Counted from the stretch's first letter, positions 1-9,448 are shown. The stretch: 64,000 nt of DNA from Anaerolineae bacterium (GCA_021463865.1 JAJTXY010000008.1:1-64000); one strand, 5' to 3'. Notes: generated from the sequence alone by a model not told the origin. A program made the numbers and translations.

Positions 1-1
1 G

Positions 2-1300
2 CTGAGTCTGGCAGGCTTCATCTTGGCAACCGGACGCTTTGGGCCATTTTATCGTTTCCTCTATGACAACGTGCCCACCTTTGATAATTTCCGCGAACCC
101 GTGCGCTGGTTGATCTGGCCTGCTTTTGGCCTCTCGATTTTGGCGGGGATTGGTGTGCATGGGTGGGGACGCAGTCCACGAGTCATTTTCTGGACACGGC
201 TTTCGGCGGCTGCGGGTGCTGGCATTGTAGTGGTATCATTGTTATCATTGGCCTTTTTGCAAGCGCCTGACAGTGATGCTTTGCAAGTGCTGTCCCGTGC
301 CATGATTATGTTGGGCATTGCCATTTTCGGCAGCGCTATCTTAACTCTGGCCCAACCTCCCACTGGTATCAACAGTAGTTCATTAGCCCGCTGGCAAATC
401 ACTATTTTGATTTTTGTCGCCGCCGATTTAATCTGGTCGGTCATTGGCCTCAATCCCGCTGTCTCGCGTGATTTTTACCAGCGTGATTTCAGTGTTTCCA
501 AACCCGTTGGGCGATTGTATTGGTTTGAGGATTACGAGGAGCAGGTCAAATTTGATGATTACTTCGACCTCGACGACTACCGCGTGGCTAAAAGACGCTG
601 GCTCTCCGCCCGCACCTCGCTACTACCCAACCTCAATATGATGGACAACATTCCCCTATTCAACAATTTCGATCCACTCCAACCTGCTGCCCATGTGCGT
701 TATGTCGAGTTGATCGAAGATGCTGGCCCCTACGCTGGCAAATTATTATGGGCCGCCGGGGTCGGACAAACCTATGGCGAAATTCAGCCAGAAGGTTGGC
801 AGGGCGAAGGTACGGAATTTGTCGCGCCCATCGAACCCAGTACCGCATGGATGGTACCAAATGCTACTGCCGCCAGCAATCAGGATGAGGCTGTTCAGCA
901 ACTGTTGAATCCGGATTGGTCACCCGAACAGATGGTGATTATTGAAGCCACCGATTTTGAACCAACCACCGAGTCTCCCTTCATCCAAGCCGAAGTGGAA
1001 GTATTGTCAGAGCGACCCAACGAACGCCGCTATCGTGTGACCAGTGACGGAGCAGGTTATCTGGTACTTGCCAGCACATGGTATCCCGGTTGGGAAGTCG
1101 AGGTGGATGGCGAGGAAGCAACCCTCTATCAAGCCAATCTGACCTTCCAAGCCGTCGAAATCCCAGCGGGTGGCGCGGATGTGACCTTGCGTTATCGGCC
1201 TAATCACTTTGGGCTAGGCGTTGTGGTGACATTTGCCGCCGTATTGCTTTGTCTGCTACTAATTGCCATCGGATTATTCCGAGCACCCAGCGAAAATTGA
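2..1300 (+). CDS. YfhO-like multi-spanning membrane protein, C-terminal part
   Basis: The reading frame is open from the left edge of the window, so the gene starts upstream and only its last 432 or so residues are here. The visible part has four hydrophobic helices in its first ~150 residues, a soluble extracytoplasmic stretch of about 240 residues, and one last helix near the C-terminus (FGLGVVVTFAAVLLCLLLIA). The segment ending in STWYPGWEVEVDG followed by VTLRYRP is the typical C-terminal beta domain of YfhO-type proteins, a family linked to glycosylation of cell-wall polymers. The next genes downstream (sugar transferase, O-antigen ligase) fit a surface-polysaccharide cluster. The exact substrate is unknown. 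Confidence 0.75.
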   Translation: MSLAGFILATGRFGPFYRFLYDNVPTFDNFREPVRWLIWPAFGLSILAGIGVHGWGRSPRVIFWTRLSAAAGAGIVVVSLLSLAFLQAPDSDALQVLSRAMIMLGIAIFGSAILTLAQPPTGINSSSLARWQITILIFVAADLIWSVIGLNPAVSRDFYQRDFSVSKPVGRLYWFEDYEEQVKFDDYFDLDDYRVAKRRWLSARTSLLPNLNMMDNIPLFNNFDPLQPAAHVRYVELIEDAGPYAGKLLWAAGVGQTYGEIQPEGWQGEGTEFVAPIEPSTAWMVPNATAASNQDEAVQQLLNPDWSPEQMVIIEATDFEPTTESPFIQAEVEVLSERPNERRYRVTSDGAGYLVLASTWYPGWEVEVDGEEATLYQANLTFQAVEIPAGGADVTLRYRPNHFGLGVVVTFAAVLLCLLLIAIGLFRAPSEN

Positions 1301-1369
1301 GGGTGGGAAGTGCGAATTTGAGAATGACCTATAATGGGTAATATCCACTTCAGTAAAATGGGATGATTG

Positions 1370-2797
1370 ATGGAAAGTACCACTCGTCCAAGCACCCTGC
1401 AACTCAAAATTTCAGAGCGCCGTACTCTACTCAAAATCGGTGATGCCATAGCCATTTTGCTGTCGGTGGTCGGGGCATTGGCGATTTGGTCAGAAGTTGA
1501 TCAGACCCGTCTTGAGTTTAATGCTGATTTTTTGCTGAACAACAGTTGGTGGTTTCCAGTGCTATGGGTGCTCTACCAAACCCTTGCCAGCGCCAGCGAT
1601 TTTTATAACCTGCGGATTTCAGCGAACTTCTGGAATGGCTTTCGGCGATTGCTACTGATCGAACTGCAATTGCTGATGGTCTATCTGGTTATTTTCTTCT
1701 TTTCGCCGCGTGATACCCTGCCGCGTTTGTTCATTCTCTATTACAGTGTCCTCTCATTTGCCCTTATCTTACTATGGCGGGCCATCTGGTGGTCATTTTT
1801 TGCACGGCGGTTTGGCCTACAGCGACGTGCCCTCATTGTCGGAGCAGGGTGGGCTGCCCGCACCATCATCAAAGTCTTGCGTGAAGAAGCTACCGATGAA
1901 TACGAGGTGGTCGGCTTGGTCGCAGCTTTCGATCCCGACGATACCCTAAGCGAGAGTTTTCCAATCTACGGTGTGGATGGCGAACCCATGCCCAACATCG
2001 TCCAGCGGTTGGGGGTCTCCGAAATTGTGTTGGCCTATGGCAGCCAACTCCCCGGTATGATCTTTCAGGGGGTGCTGGATTGTTATGAGCAGGGTGTAGC
2101 GATTGTCCCGATGGCCCTGCTGTATGAACAAATTACCGGACGAGTGCCGATTGAGCATGTCGGCATGGATGATTGGGTGGTGGTGCTACCACTGGAACCC
2201 GAATCTATCTTTAACCCCTTTATCCCGATTAAGCGGTTGCTGGACATCGGCCTTTCGCTAGTGGGCCTTCTGGGTTTTGGGCTGATGCTGCCCTTCATCG
2301 CCCTTGCCATACGGCTCGAATCCCCCGGCGGCATTTTTTATACCCAAGAACGGGTGGGCAAGGGGGGCAAACTATTCAAAATCATCAAACTGCGTTCCAT
2401 GCGCTCCGACGCCGAACAAGCCGGCCCGCAGTGGGCCGATAAAAATGATGCCCGTGTCACCCGTATGGGCAAAATGATGCGTAAAACACGCATAGATGAA
2501 CTGCCCCAGTTTATCAATATCCTCAAAGGAGATATGAGTCTGGTCGGCCCGCGACCCGAACGGCCTTTTTTTGTGGAACAGCTATCGGAGGAAATCCCAT
2601 TCTATCGCACCCGCCATCTGGTACGACCCGGCGCGACGGGCTGGGCACAGGTGCGTTATCCATATGGGAGCAGTGTGGAAGATGCCCTAATTAAGCTGCA
2701 ATACGATCTTTATTACATTCGCCATCAATCGTTGGCGCTCGATTTACAAATCATGATTCGTACTATTGGCAAAATGCTTTCATTTGCAGGGACATAA
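1370..2797 (+). CDS. Polyprenyl-phosphate sugar-1-phosphate transferase (WcaJ/WbaP type)
   Basis: Predicted membrane enzyme of 475 residues that moves a sugar-1-phosphate from a nucleotide sugar to undecaprenyl phosphate, the first step of exopolysaccharide repeat assembly. Four N-terminal helices (to about residue 145) are followed by a Rossmann-like domain starting with RRALIVGAGWAARTI, then one more helix and the bacterial sugar transferase domain. Family motifs are clear: KLRSM, DELPQFINILKGDMSLVGPR-type core and the C-terminal RPGATGWAQVRYPYG. I chose the ATG at 1370 over a TTG one codon earlier. It ends just before the O-antigen ligase gene, with the two starts only a few bases apart, so they are probably co-transcribed. 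Which sugar is transferred cannot be read from sequence. Confidence 0.92.
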   Translation: MESTTRPSTLQLKISERRTLLKIGDAIAILLSVVGALAIWSEVDQTRLEFNADFLLNNSWWFPVLWVLYQTLASASDFYNLRISANFWNGFRRLLLIELQLLMVYLVIFFFSPRDTLPRLFILYYSVLSFALILLWRAIWWSFFARRFGLQRRALIVGAGWAARTIIKVLREEATDEYEVVGLVAAFDPDDTLSESFPIYGVDGEPMPNIVQRLGVSEIVLAYGSQLPGMIFQGVLDCYEQGVAIVPMALLYEQITGRVPIEHVGMDDWVVVLPLEPESIFNPFIPIKRLLDIGLSLVGLLGFGLMLPFIALAIRLESPGGIFYTQERVGKGGKLFKIIKLRSMRSDAEQAGPQWADKNDARVTRMGKMMRKTRIDELPQFINILKGDMSLVGPRPERPFFVEQLSEEIPFYRTRHLVRPGATGWAQVRYPYGSSVEDALIKLQYDLYYIRHQSLALDLQIMIRTIGKMLSFAGT

Positions 2798-2801
2798 CAC
2801 G

Positions 2802-5336
2802 ATGCCCACCCCCAGTCGTTCCGAACGATTTCAACGTCTCGGTGTTATTATCCTCGTTTTATATGTCAGCCTCATAGGGGGCACGTATTATTCGGATTTC
2901 TATTTTTTCCTAAACATCATCTTCGAAATTGTGGTGACAGGTGTACTGGCAGGGTGGTTGATTTCATCGCTTCGGAAGGGTCGCCTTTGGCCCAACACAC
3001 CACTTGATATGCCGGTTGCGGTTGGGGCGGGGTGGCTGATTGTTACATCGCTGCTGTCACGGGATATACGGGTCAGCATGGAGGGGCTGTGGCGCTTTTT
3101 GGTGCATTTCATGACCTTTTATGCGTTGGTTGACCTCATGCGACATGGACGCCAACGCTGGGTGATGGAGGCATTGGCCCTGACAGGCGGGGTGATTGTG
3201 CTGGTCAGCGCCCTTGAAATGATTTCATGGTATATCGGGCTTGGCTTCGGCGGATTTACACAGGGGTGGATTACGATTGATGGCGCAGGCCTCGTTCCCC
3301 CATATATCCATCGGCTGACACTGGCGCTCAATAACAGTACCGTTCTGGGTAATTGGGTCGCGCTCGTTTTACCCATAACCTTTTGCTGGGGACTCACCGC
3401 TGCCCAACGGGACAATCGCATCGGCCTAATGGCACTCTCAGCGGGTTTGCTCGGTGTTGAGATTTTGGCCCTATCACGCGGCGGTTGGTTGGCGACATTG
3501 GCAGTCGGCGGCACACTAGCAACTTTCTGGCTCTATCGCTGGTCTGCCCGTTCAGCCAAATACCCACCCAAGTTAGTGATGCCAGTGGCGATTGTCGGCT
3601 TTTTGGTGGGCCTGATTTTGCTACTGGTAGCTGCCAGTGTGGTGCGCGGCACAAATGTCATTGACCAAGACAAAGGTCGCTTGGACATGTGGAACAGCGC
3701 CATTGAGATGACGGTTGATCGCCCGCTGACAGGTTTTGGAGTGCGGGAATTTGGGGCCGTCTCACGAGAATACCGCGATCCTTCGATTGATGACAACCAA
3801 CTGGCAACGGCCCACAACATATTGCTAAATGTCAGTTCAGAAACAGGCATCCCCGGTCTGTTGATTTTGCTGTGGCTCACAGCGGCCTATCTGCAAGCAT
3901 GGCGTAAAGAATGGCAGTCGGCTGACCCAGCTCGTCGCATCCGGCTTGAGGGGATTCTCGCCGCGATGATTGGCATGGCGGTCAACAACATGGTGGATGC
4001 GTTTATATTAACCACCTCCGTCCTGCCCATCTTGATTCTGGCGGCCTATACCTTTGCCGGAAAATACACCCCCGACAACCCCGCTCCCATTCAGGCACCC
4101 ACTTCGACGACCCGTTATTTGCGGCCTGTTGCGTTAGGCGGCGTGATTTTATATGCCATATGGTTTGTGCCGATTAATATGGCAAACGCCGAATTCTTTC
4201 GCAGCAACATTGCCATTCAAAAAGATGATTTGGAGGTTGCCCTCGAACGTGCCGAGAACGCCCGTGACCTCGATCGGGCATTGGGTCTCTATGATTTCCA
4301 AGTGGCCTATGTGTTGGGTCTGCTGGCGGAAGATCAACCGGAGCAGTATCTGGATGAGGCCATTCTAGCCTATGAAGAGGCCCTCGCCGATTACCCGACC
4401 TTTGATATTGCTCAAGCCAATCTCGCCGCACTGTACTGGCAAAAGGGTAATTTACCAAAAGCCGCTGACCATCTCCAACTCGCCATAGACAATAATTCCT
4501 ACAAAACCGAATATCACCTGCTGTTGGGGCAGGTTATTGAAGAACGTGCCCTTGCCGCAGGACAAAACCCACTTGATACCACCGCGGCGACTTCGTATCG
4601 GGAAGCTCTGCGGTTGGATACCCAGATCACCCAATCCGCCTTTTGGGAGCAGGGTCAACAATATACGGCCCGCAGTTCAGCTCTAAGTGTGTTTTACCGT
4701 CAGACGACTACCACCAATCAATTTTTGATGGCGGCCAATCGAGGCTTCCAGCGACCCTCTATGACAGTCAGCCAAGCTGAAAACTCGACTGATCCCAAAG
4801 AACTCAATGCGATAGGGGAATATGCTCTGAGCCAGCAAGCGTATGAAGAAGCCATTGAGTGGTTTAGCCGAGCGATTGAATTCGATAGCATACTCGCCAG
4901 AGCTTATGTGGGTCGGGCCGAGGCGAATTATCGCTTAGGTAATGTGGATGAAGCCGAAGCGGATGCCCAAAAAGCCTTGTTTGTTTCACCCGCCGATGCC
5001 GCCCATGCCCATTATATCTTGGCATTGATAAAACTTGACCGGGAGGATGTACCCCCCGATGATGAGCTATTTAATCAGCAGTTGGCTGACAGCGTGCAAG
5101 TCCGAGGGCAGGTCGAATATTTTGCCCAAGTGACGTTTTTGCGTCCCGGCGCATTTGATTATTTGCCCCAACTACCCGTGATTGGTCGCAATACGGATTA
5201 TTACGCGGGGTGGTTCTTGTTAGCCGAGCGTTATGCCGCCGACGATGACCCCGATACCGATCCAAATGATGTATATGAAGCCATCTTGGAACAAGACCCT
5301 TATATCCAAGCGGCTCGTGACAGACTGAACCCATAA
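2802..5336 (+). CDS. O-antigen ligase-like membrane protein fused to TPR repeats
   Basis: Protein of 844 residues. The first ~450 residues hold around ten to twelve hydrophobic helices with the Wzy_C/O-antigen ligase pattern, including the loop GRLDMWNSAIEMTVDRPLTG and the conserved TAHNILLNVSSETGIPGLL. After a last helix (YLRPVALGGVILYAIWFVP) the remaining ~370 residues are tetratricopeptide repeats, for example AIEWFSRAIEFDSILARAYV. Such ligase-TPR fusions are known in several phyla and are thought to polymerise or attach polysaccharide or to glycosylate proteins. The ATG at 2802 lies 4 bases after the stop of the sugar transferase gene; a longer TTG start at 2766 would overlap that gene and was rejected. 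A terminator follows directly. Confidence 0.85.
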   Translation: MPTPSRSERFQRLGVIILVLYVSLIGGTYYSDFYFFLNIIFEIVVTGVLAGWLISSLRKGRLWPNTPLDMPVAVGAGWLIVTSLLSRDIRVSMEGLWRFLVHFMTFYALVDLMRHGRQRWVMEALALTGGVIVLVSALEMISWYIGLGFGGFTQGWITIDGAGLVPPYIHRLTLALNNSTVLGNWVALVLPITFCWGLTAAQRDNRIGLMALSAGLLGVEILALSRGGWLATLAVGGTLATFWLYRWSARSAKYPPKLVMPVAIVGFLVGLILLLVAASVVRGTNVIDQDKGRLDMWNSAIEMTVDRPLTGFGVREFGAVSREYRDPSIDDNQLATAHNILLNVSSETGIPGLLILLWLTAAYLQAWRKEWQSADPARRIRLEGILAAMIGMAVNNMVDAFILTTSVLPILILAAYTFAGKYTPDNPAPIQAPTSTTRYLRPVALGGVILYAIWFVPINMANAEFFRSNIAIQKDDLEVALERAENARDLDRALGLYDFQVAYVLGLLAEDQPEQYLDEAILAYEEALADYPTFDIAQANLAALYWQKGNLPKAADHLQLAIDNNSYKTEYHLLLGQVIEERALAAGQNPLDTTAATSYREALRLDTQITQSAFWEQGQQYTARSSALSVFYRQTTTTNQFLMAANRGFQRPSMTVSQAENSTDPKELNAIGEYALSQQAYEEAIEWFSRAIEFDSILARAYVGRAEANYRLGNVDEAEADAQKALFVSPADAAHAHYILALIKLDREDVPPDDELFNQQLADSVQVRGQVEYFAQVTFLRPGAFDYLPQLPVIGRNTDYYAGWFLLAERYAADDDPDTDPNDVYEAILEQDPYIQAARDRLNP

Positions 5337-5340
5337 ATAA

Positions 5341-5370
5341 AAAGGGCAGGTGAGTGATCGCCCGCCCTTT
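5341..5370. terminator. Intergenic hairpin between convergent genes
   Basis: Arms AAAGGGCAGG and CCCGCCCTTT pair with one mismatch around a ten-base loop. It lies between the ends of two convergent genes and can serve both strands as an intrinsic terminator. Confidence 0.75.
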
Positions 5371-5375
5371 CGTAC

Positions 5376-6035
5376 CTAGCTGGTCGGTTGTGCAGCCTTA
5401 AGTGCCTGCTGCGCTTCTTTGATGCGGTCTTTGAAACGACGCCGTACATCACCATGAAACCGCGTATCCTTCGATAGCTTCTCTAGGGCAGTAATAGCAG
5501 CTTCAGGATTAATCTTGGTCAGATAACGGGCATAATATTCTAGGCCGCTGACTTCGGGGTCAATCCAGCCCAGCAGGGTTTCAAAGGCTTTGTCATTGCC
5601 CGCCCCAATTTCAACGATTAATGCAGCGGCTTTGGGTCGTCGTGTCCCATCTTCGCCTGCCCATTCGATAATCTGATCCAACACTTCTGGGCCAAATTTT
5701 CCGACAGCATAAGTACAGGCGCTTCGCATGGCAGGGCTAGTTGAGTCTGCGTACAGTTCTAAAATCTTGGGGAAGGTTTCGCGGGCCTGATATTCCCCCA
5801 ACAATCGGACAGCATTAGCAGGGGCAATCCCTTTGCCGGGAGAATCATTATCAAATAAGCTGTCGTCCGCCAAAAGTTCATTCAAAAACGGCACAACGGT
5901 CTCTTGGGCATCCTTCAGATGTTCAAAGGCGATCTCCGTCGAAATACGATCCGTAAAAACAAGCCATGCCGCCTTATAAAGCGGGTGGTTATTATCCGCC
6001 AGCGCCTCACGCCAGCGAGTGGAAGTTTCAGTCAT
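5376..6035 (-). CDS. HEAT-repeat protein
   Basis: Cytoplasmic protein of 219 residues made almost wholly of alpha-helical HEAT-like repeats, for example KAAALIVEIGAGNDKAFETL and MRSACTYAVGKFGPEVLDQI. These repeats usually form a curved scaffold for binding other proteins. No catalytic motif, signal peptide or membrane helix is visible. It is transcribed toward the polysaccharide genes from a divergent gap shared with the large membrane protein at 6174. Function unknown beyond a likely protein-protein interaction role. Confidence 0.75.
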   Translation of the reverse strand: MTETSTRWREALADNNHPLYKAAWLVFTDRISTEIAFEHLKDAQETVVPFLNELLADDSLFDNDSPGKGIAPANAVRLLGEYQARETFPKILELYADSTSPAMRSACTYAVGKFGPEVLDQIIEWAGEDGTRRPKAAALIVEIGAGNDKAFETLLGWIDPEVSGLEYYARYLTKINPEAAITALEKLSKDTRFHGDVRRRFKDRIKEAQQALKAAQPTS

Positions 6036-6173
6036 TGTTTAAATCTCCAATTCTTAATCTTGGGGAGCAGTGACCCGCAATCATATCATTCTCGGCAATG
6101 CTTCGTAAATGGCCTTTTCCGGTTAATTCGAGTAGCATAGGAAAGAGTTTTTAGACCAAAGGAGTGTCTGCCT

Positions 6174-7676
6174 GTGCCATTTCGTCCCCTGACCATCGAA
6201 CGACTTGCCGTGTGGATTTTGTTCATTCTCCTGTTTGCAATGGCGGTGCGTGTCCCGCTTGATACCGATACGTGGTGGCATCTCCGCAGTGGCAAGGCGA
6301 TTTTGGACGAGGGCAAAATCCCGACCCGCGACGAGTTTTCCCATACCCTGCGCGGCGAGGATTGGATTGATCAGAGTTGGCTGGCCCAAATTGCCCTCTA
6401 TGGTTCGTATAAGCTGACCGGGGGTGATGGCAACCCGGCGGATAGTGGCACGATTGGCTTGGCCCTGTTCACCGCGATTTTGGCGACAGCAGGCATGGCG
6501 CTGATTTATCGTATGTGTGCGGGCAATGTGTATAGCAAGATGTTTATTTTGGTAATCGGGGCTGCCACCGCCGCGATTTTCTGGACACCCCGCCCCCAGA
6601 TGTTCTCCTTTTTGCTGAGTACCATCGTCCTCTATTTGCTCTATCTCTATAAATACAAGCAGATAGATCGCCTGTGGCTTATCCCAGTCATGATGATTTT
6701 GTGGGCCAATTTACATGCGGGTTTTGCCATCGGCTTCATTTATTTATTTGGCTTTTTGGGGGGCGAGGCGGTTGGCAACCTGCTAGACAAAAAAGATGAA
6801 CAGGCCGTCAACTGGAAACGCCTGCAAAAAGTGGGGCTAGTCACGCTAGTGAGCATTTTCGCCCTCAGCCTTAATCCCTATGGGCCACAGATGATTTGGT
6901 ATCCTTTCCGTACCGCTGGCATCCAGACTTTGAATCTATTCATTCAAGAATGGCGTTCGCCCGATTTCAAAATGGTGCAAACATGGCCCTTCTTGATTTT
7001 GCTGGCGGCAGTGATTGTTTTTGGCAATCGCACCCGTCACCGCTTGGCATGGAGTGACCTCGCCCTGACCGCTGGTACGGCATTATTGGCATTATGGGCC
7101 TCGCGCAACATTGCTGTTTTTGCGGTAGTCGCCACACCTGCTCTGTCGCGCCAAGTGGATGCGTGGTTGACCGAGCGCAATTGGCAATTAACACCGTCTC
7201 GCCAACCCACTGCCAGTCAAGTGCGCCTCAATTGGATTTTGCTGATTGTGGTACTGTTCGCGGCGCTTGCCAAAATCGGCTCGACGCTGACGACGGAACA
7301 GGTCAAAGAAAATCAGGAAGAATTCTTGCCCGTCGAGGCCGCTGAATATCTGCGTGAAAATAATCCGACGGGGCCGATGTTTAACGAATATAACTGGGGT
7401 GGCTATTTTATTTTTGCCGTGCCAGACATCCCCGTTTTTGTGGATGGTCGCACCGATTTATATGACGACACATTCCTCAAGGATTATTTCCGCGCCACGC
7501 TCGGCACCAAAGAATGGCGCAAACCGCTGGACAAATATGATATTCGGTTGGTGGTGGTGGATAAAACCAGCGCCCTTGCTACCCTATTGCGGGAAAAACC
7601 AGATGAGTGGCGACCGGTTCACGAAGATGACTTGGCGGCTATTTTTGAAAGAATTACCCCTACAGAACAGAATTAG
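6174..7676 (+). CDS. Large polytopic membrane protein of unknown function
   Basis: Protein of 500 residues with about ten hydrophobic helices and a soluble C-terminal part of about 110 residues. The first periplasmic loop contains DTDTWWHLRSGKAIL and DWIDQSWLAQIALYG. An acidic/aromatic loop after helix 1 like this is seen in GT-C fold glycosyltransferase-like proteins, but no definite catalytic signature was identified. The C-terminal part has GPMFNEYNWGGYFIF and PVFVDGRTDLYDD, a pattern I associate with conserved hypothetical membrane proteins of Chloroflexota and Acidobacteria. The start is the GTG at 6174, chosen because AAAGGAG sits nine bases upstream. Related processes in the area (polysaccharide genes) make glycan metabolism plausible but unproven. 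Confidence 0.7.
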   Translation: MPFRPLTIERLAVWILFILLFAMAVRVPLDTDTWWHLRSGKAILDEGKIPTRDEFSHTLRGEDWIDQSWLAQIALYGSYKLTGGDGNPADSGTIGLALFTAILATAGMALIYRMCAGNVYSKMFILVIGAATAAIFWTPRPQMFSFLLSTIVLYLLYLYKYKQIDRLWLIPVMMILWANLHAGFAIGFIYLFGFLGGEAVGNLLDKKDEQAVNWKRLQKVGLVTLVSIFALSLNPYGPQMIWYPFRTAGIQTLNLFIQEWRSPDFKMVQTWPFLILLAAVIVFGNRTRHRLAWSDLALTAGTALLALWASRNIAVFAVVATPALSRQVDAWLTERNWQLTPSRQPTASQVRLNWILLIVVLFAALAKIGSTLTTEQVKENQEEFLPVEAAEYLRENNPTGPMFNEYNWGGYFIFAVPDIPVFVDGRTDLYDDTFLKDYFRATLGTKEWRKPLDKYDIRLVVVDKTSALATLLREKPDEWRPVHEDDLAAIFERITPTEQN

Positions 7677-7690
7677 GGAGAAAATCCATT

Positions 7691-7918
7691 ATGGGGGCTA
7701 TATGTGTTGGAGTAGTTTTTGGTGGGCTAGGGTTACTCCTGTTGTTTAGTAAAGATGTACGAAACATCTCTTGGAAATGGGATTCTTGGTGAATGAGAAG
7801 TCAAGGCGTTACCTCTGTTGAACGCACACCCCAATGGGAAAAATCTACTACTCTTGCGGGGATTGGACTTATGCTTATGGGTATTTTAATTATCATCTTC
7901 TTTTCGATAGCAACTTAG
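7691..7918 (+). pseudogene. Small two-helix membrane protein split by an in-frame TGA
   Basis: Two short reading frames lie end to end in the same frame. The first (7691-7792, 33 codons) begins ten bases after an AGGGAG ribosome site and encodes one membrane helix (ICVGVVFGGLGLLLLF) followed by WKWDSW. A TGA follows, and the very next codon is ATG, opening 41 more codons (7793-7918) with a second helix (LAGIGLMLMGILIIIFFSIA). Read through, the product would be a 75-residue protein with two helices and a central SVERTPQWE segment, a layout common for small conserved membrane proteins. It could be a nonsense mutation, two tiny reinitiated proteins, or stop readthrough. No function is assigned. 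Confidence 0.5.
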
Positions 7919-7923
7919 GACCG

Positions 7924-8436
7924 ATGAATCTGCAAATTGACCTCGAATTCATTGCCGCCGAAGCCCTCAATCGCGCTGACGATTACGACGCCTTCCGCTA
8001 CTTTGTCGAATTGGATGAGCGCACCGACGCCGAATTGGATACCCTTGTCGAAAAAATCGCCGCCCCTATCATCGCCGCGATTGATTGTAAGCAGTGCGCC
8101 AACTGCTGCCGTTCGCTAGATGTCTATTTAACTGAAGCTGATGCCGAGCGCCTTGCTGCTGGTTCATTTATCCCGATTGAGCAGTTGTTAAATGATACGA
8201 TTGACCGTGACCGCGCCGCCGCAAACGAGGAATGGGGCGTTTTTCGGCATAAACCCTGTCAATTTTTAAACGGGACTTTATGCAGTGTCTATGAGCATCG
8301 GCCCGAAAGCTGCCGTATGTATCCTGTTTTTACACCAGATTTTCGCTGGACGCTGGAGGAGGTTTTGGGTGGGGTGGGGTTATGCCCGATTATTTACCAT
8401 ACCATCGAGCAGTTGCAGCGGGAATTGGGTTGGTAA
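7924..8436 (+). CDS. YkgJ-family cysteine cluster protein
   Basis: Protein of 170 residues with the cysteine pattern of the YkgJ/UPF0153 family, predicted to bind zinc or an iron-sulfur cluster: CKQCANCC in the middle, then CQFLNGTLCSVYEHRPESC. Members are small cytosolic proteins of largely unknown role. I chose the ATG at 7924, which begins MNLQIDLEF and follows the sequence TTAGGA; an upstream start at 7834 would overlap the second half of the small membrane gene and add residues unlike the family. It ends seven bases from the end of the convergent deacylase gene. Confidence 0.85.
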   Translation: MNLQIDLEFIAAEALNRADDYDAFRYFVELDERTDAELDTLVEKIAAPIIAAIDCKQCANCCRSLDVYLTEADAERLAAGSFIPIEQLLNDTIDRDRAAANEEWGVFRHKPCQFLNGTLCSVYEHRPESCRMYPVFTPDFRWTLEEVLGGVGLCPIIYHTIEQLQRELGW

Positions 8437-8443
8437 AATATTC

Positions 8444-8938
8444 CTAATTGTCGGATTCCTCCGCACAATCTACCGCCGTCACTTTGAGTACCTTCATAAA
8501 ATCCGCTACCGGGACACGCAAATTCATGCCCCGCTGTCCAGCACTCATATAAATATGAGTCAGTTGGGTGGCGCGTTGGTCAATGTAGACGGGCCAATTT
8601 TTGTGGGTCAAGGCTAACGACGAAATGCCACCAACTTTTAATCCGGTCAATTTTTCGGCTTCATCATGCGCCGCCATCCGTACTTTTTTATAGCCCGTCG
8701 CCCGTGCCAATTTTTTCAGATCGAGGGATTGGGGAGCGCTTAATAGCACCAATAGAGGCTTTTTGCTACCCGCGTCTTCCGGTATGACGACCAATGTTTT
8801 ATAGACCTCAGCGGCGGAAGCGCCAATGAGATCGGCCACTTCGCTGGCACTGTGACGGCTATCATCATACTCGAACACCTCATAGGGGATTTTTTGCTGT
8901 TCGAGGAAACGCATGGAATTCAGTTTTTTGGACGACAT
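8444..8938 (-). CDS. ybaK: YbaK/EbsC-family Cys-tRNA(Pro) deacylase
   Basis: Trans-acting editing enzyme of 164 residues that removes cysteine wrongly attached to tRNA-Pro. Family features are the N-terminal YEVFEYDDSRHSA, the EVYKTLVV segment with the conserved lysine, the SLDLKKLARATGYKKVRMA stretch and GGISSLAL near the active-site loop. Length matches the YbaK subgroup. It lies ten bases downstream of a small hypothetical gene on the same strand, so they are probably co-transcribed. A more distant relative is encoded at 59101-59601. Confidence 0.88.
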   Translation of the reverse strand: MSSKKLNSMRFLEQQKIPYEVFEYDDSRHSASEVADLIGASAAEVYKTLVVIPEDAGSKKPLLVLLSAPQSLDLKKLARATGYKKVRMAAHDEAEKLTGLKVGGISSLALTHKNWPVYIDQRATQLTHIYMSAGQRGMNLRVPVADFMKVLKVTAVDCAEESDN

Positions 8939-8947
8939 GCGATACGC

Positions 8948-9262
8948 CTATTGACGGAAACTTTCGGCAATTTCGAGGCTAAAGACTTCCTCCCCACGCA
9001 GACAGCGTAGTAGATAGCGCAATTCAGTGGGGGTCGGTGCCCAACACGCCGGACGTTGAACCAGATGACGCATGGCCCAAAATGTATGACTTAGGAGTTC
9101 ATCACCCATCTGGTCTACTTCTTCGGGAGTCGAAATTTGCTGGGCCAACTGTACCAACCCGCGACTGTTGATTTCGCCCCGCTCATAACTTTCAATAGCC
9201 GTAATGAATCCCTGTGCCAATAAATCATATGCTGCATTGTGATTAGAATGAACACCCGTCAT
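8948..9262 (-). CDS. Small conserved hypothetical protein
   Basis: Predicted soluble, helical protein of 104 residues beginning MTGVHSNHNAAYDLL. It has no signal peptide and no motif that I recognise; a short CW pair and two arginine-rich helices near the C-terminus (LRYLLRCLRGEE) are the only marked features. I chose the ATG at 9262 because AGGAG lies nine bases upstream of it; a GTG at 9301 would add 13 residues but has no good ribosome site. It precedes the ybaK gene by ten bases, suggesting one transcript. Confidence 0.65.
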   Translation of the reverse strand: MTGVHSNHNAAYDLLAQGFITAIESYERGEINSRGLVQLAQQISTPEEVDQMGDELLSHTFWAMRHLVQRPACWAPTPTELRYLLRCLRGEEVFSLEIAESFRQ

Positions 9263-9350
9263 CAGCAACTGCTCCTGAACCGTTTCGGATGATCCGAACA
9301 CTTTTTCTTATTTTACCGCCAACTTGCTTATTTTCAATCATCGGTATATT

Positions 9351-9379
9351 TTGCAAAGCCGTTCTTGGGGCGCTATACT
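9351..9379 (+). promoter_or_regulatory. Sigma-70-type promoter for the sdh operon
   Basis: TTGCAA at 9351-9356 and TATACT at 9374-9379 are separated by exactly 17 bases and lie 70 bases ahead of the sdhC start. No other gene could use it in this direction. Confidence 0.7.
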
Positions 9380-9448
9380 GAGTTAGCATCTTTCTACTTT
9401 CAAACTAATCTTTAATTCTAACGCTTACAACAGCGAGGAATTTGCCGC

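Noticed and set aside
1330-1335. TATAAT before the sugar transferase gene
   Set aside because: No -35-like sequence at suitable distance and no extended TG element; left out as a promoter.
7788-7795. TGA in the small membrane gene as a selenocysteine codon
   Set aside because: No selenoprotein-like motif or SECIS-type hairpin was seen after the TGA, and no sel genes are in the window.
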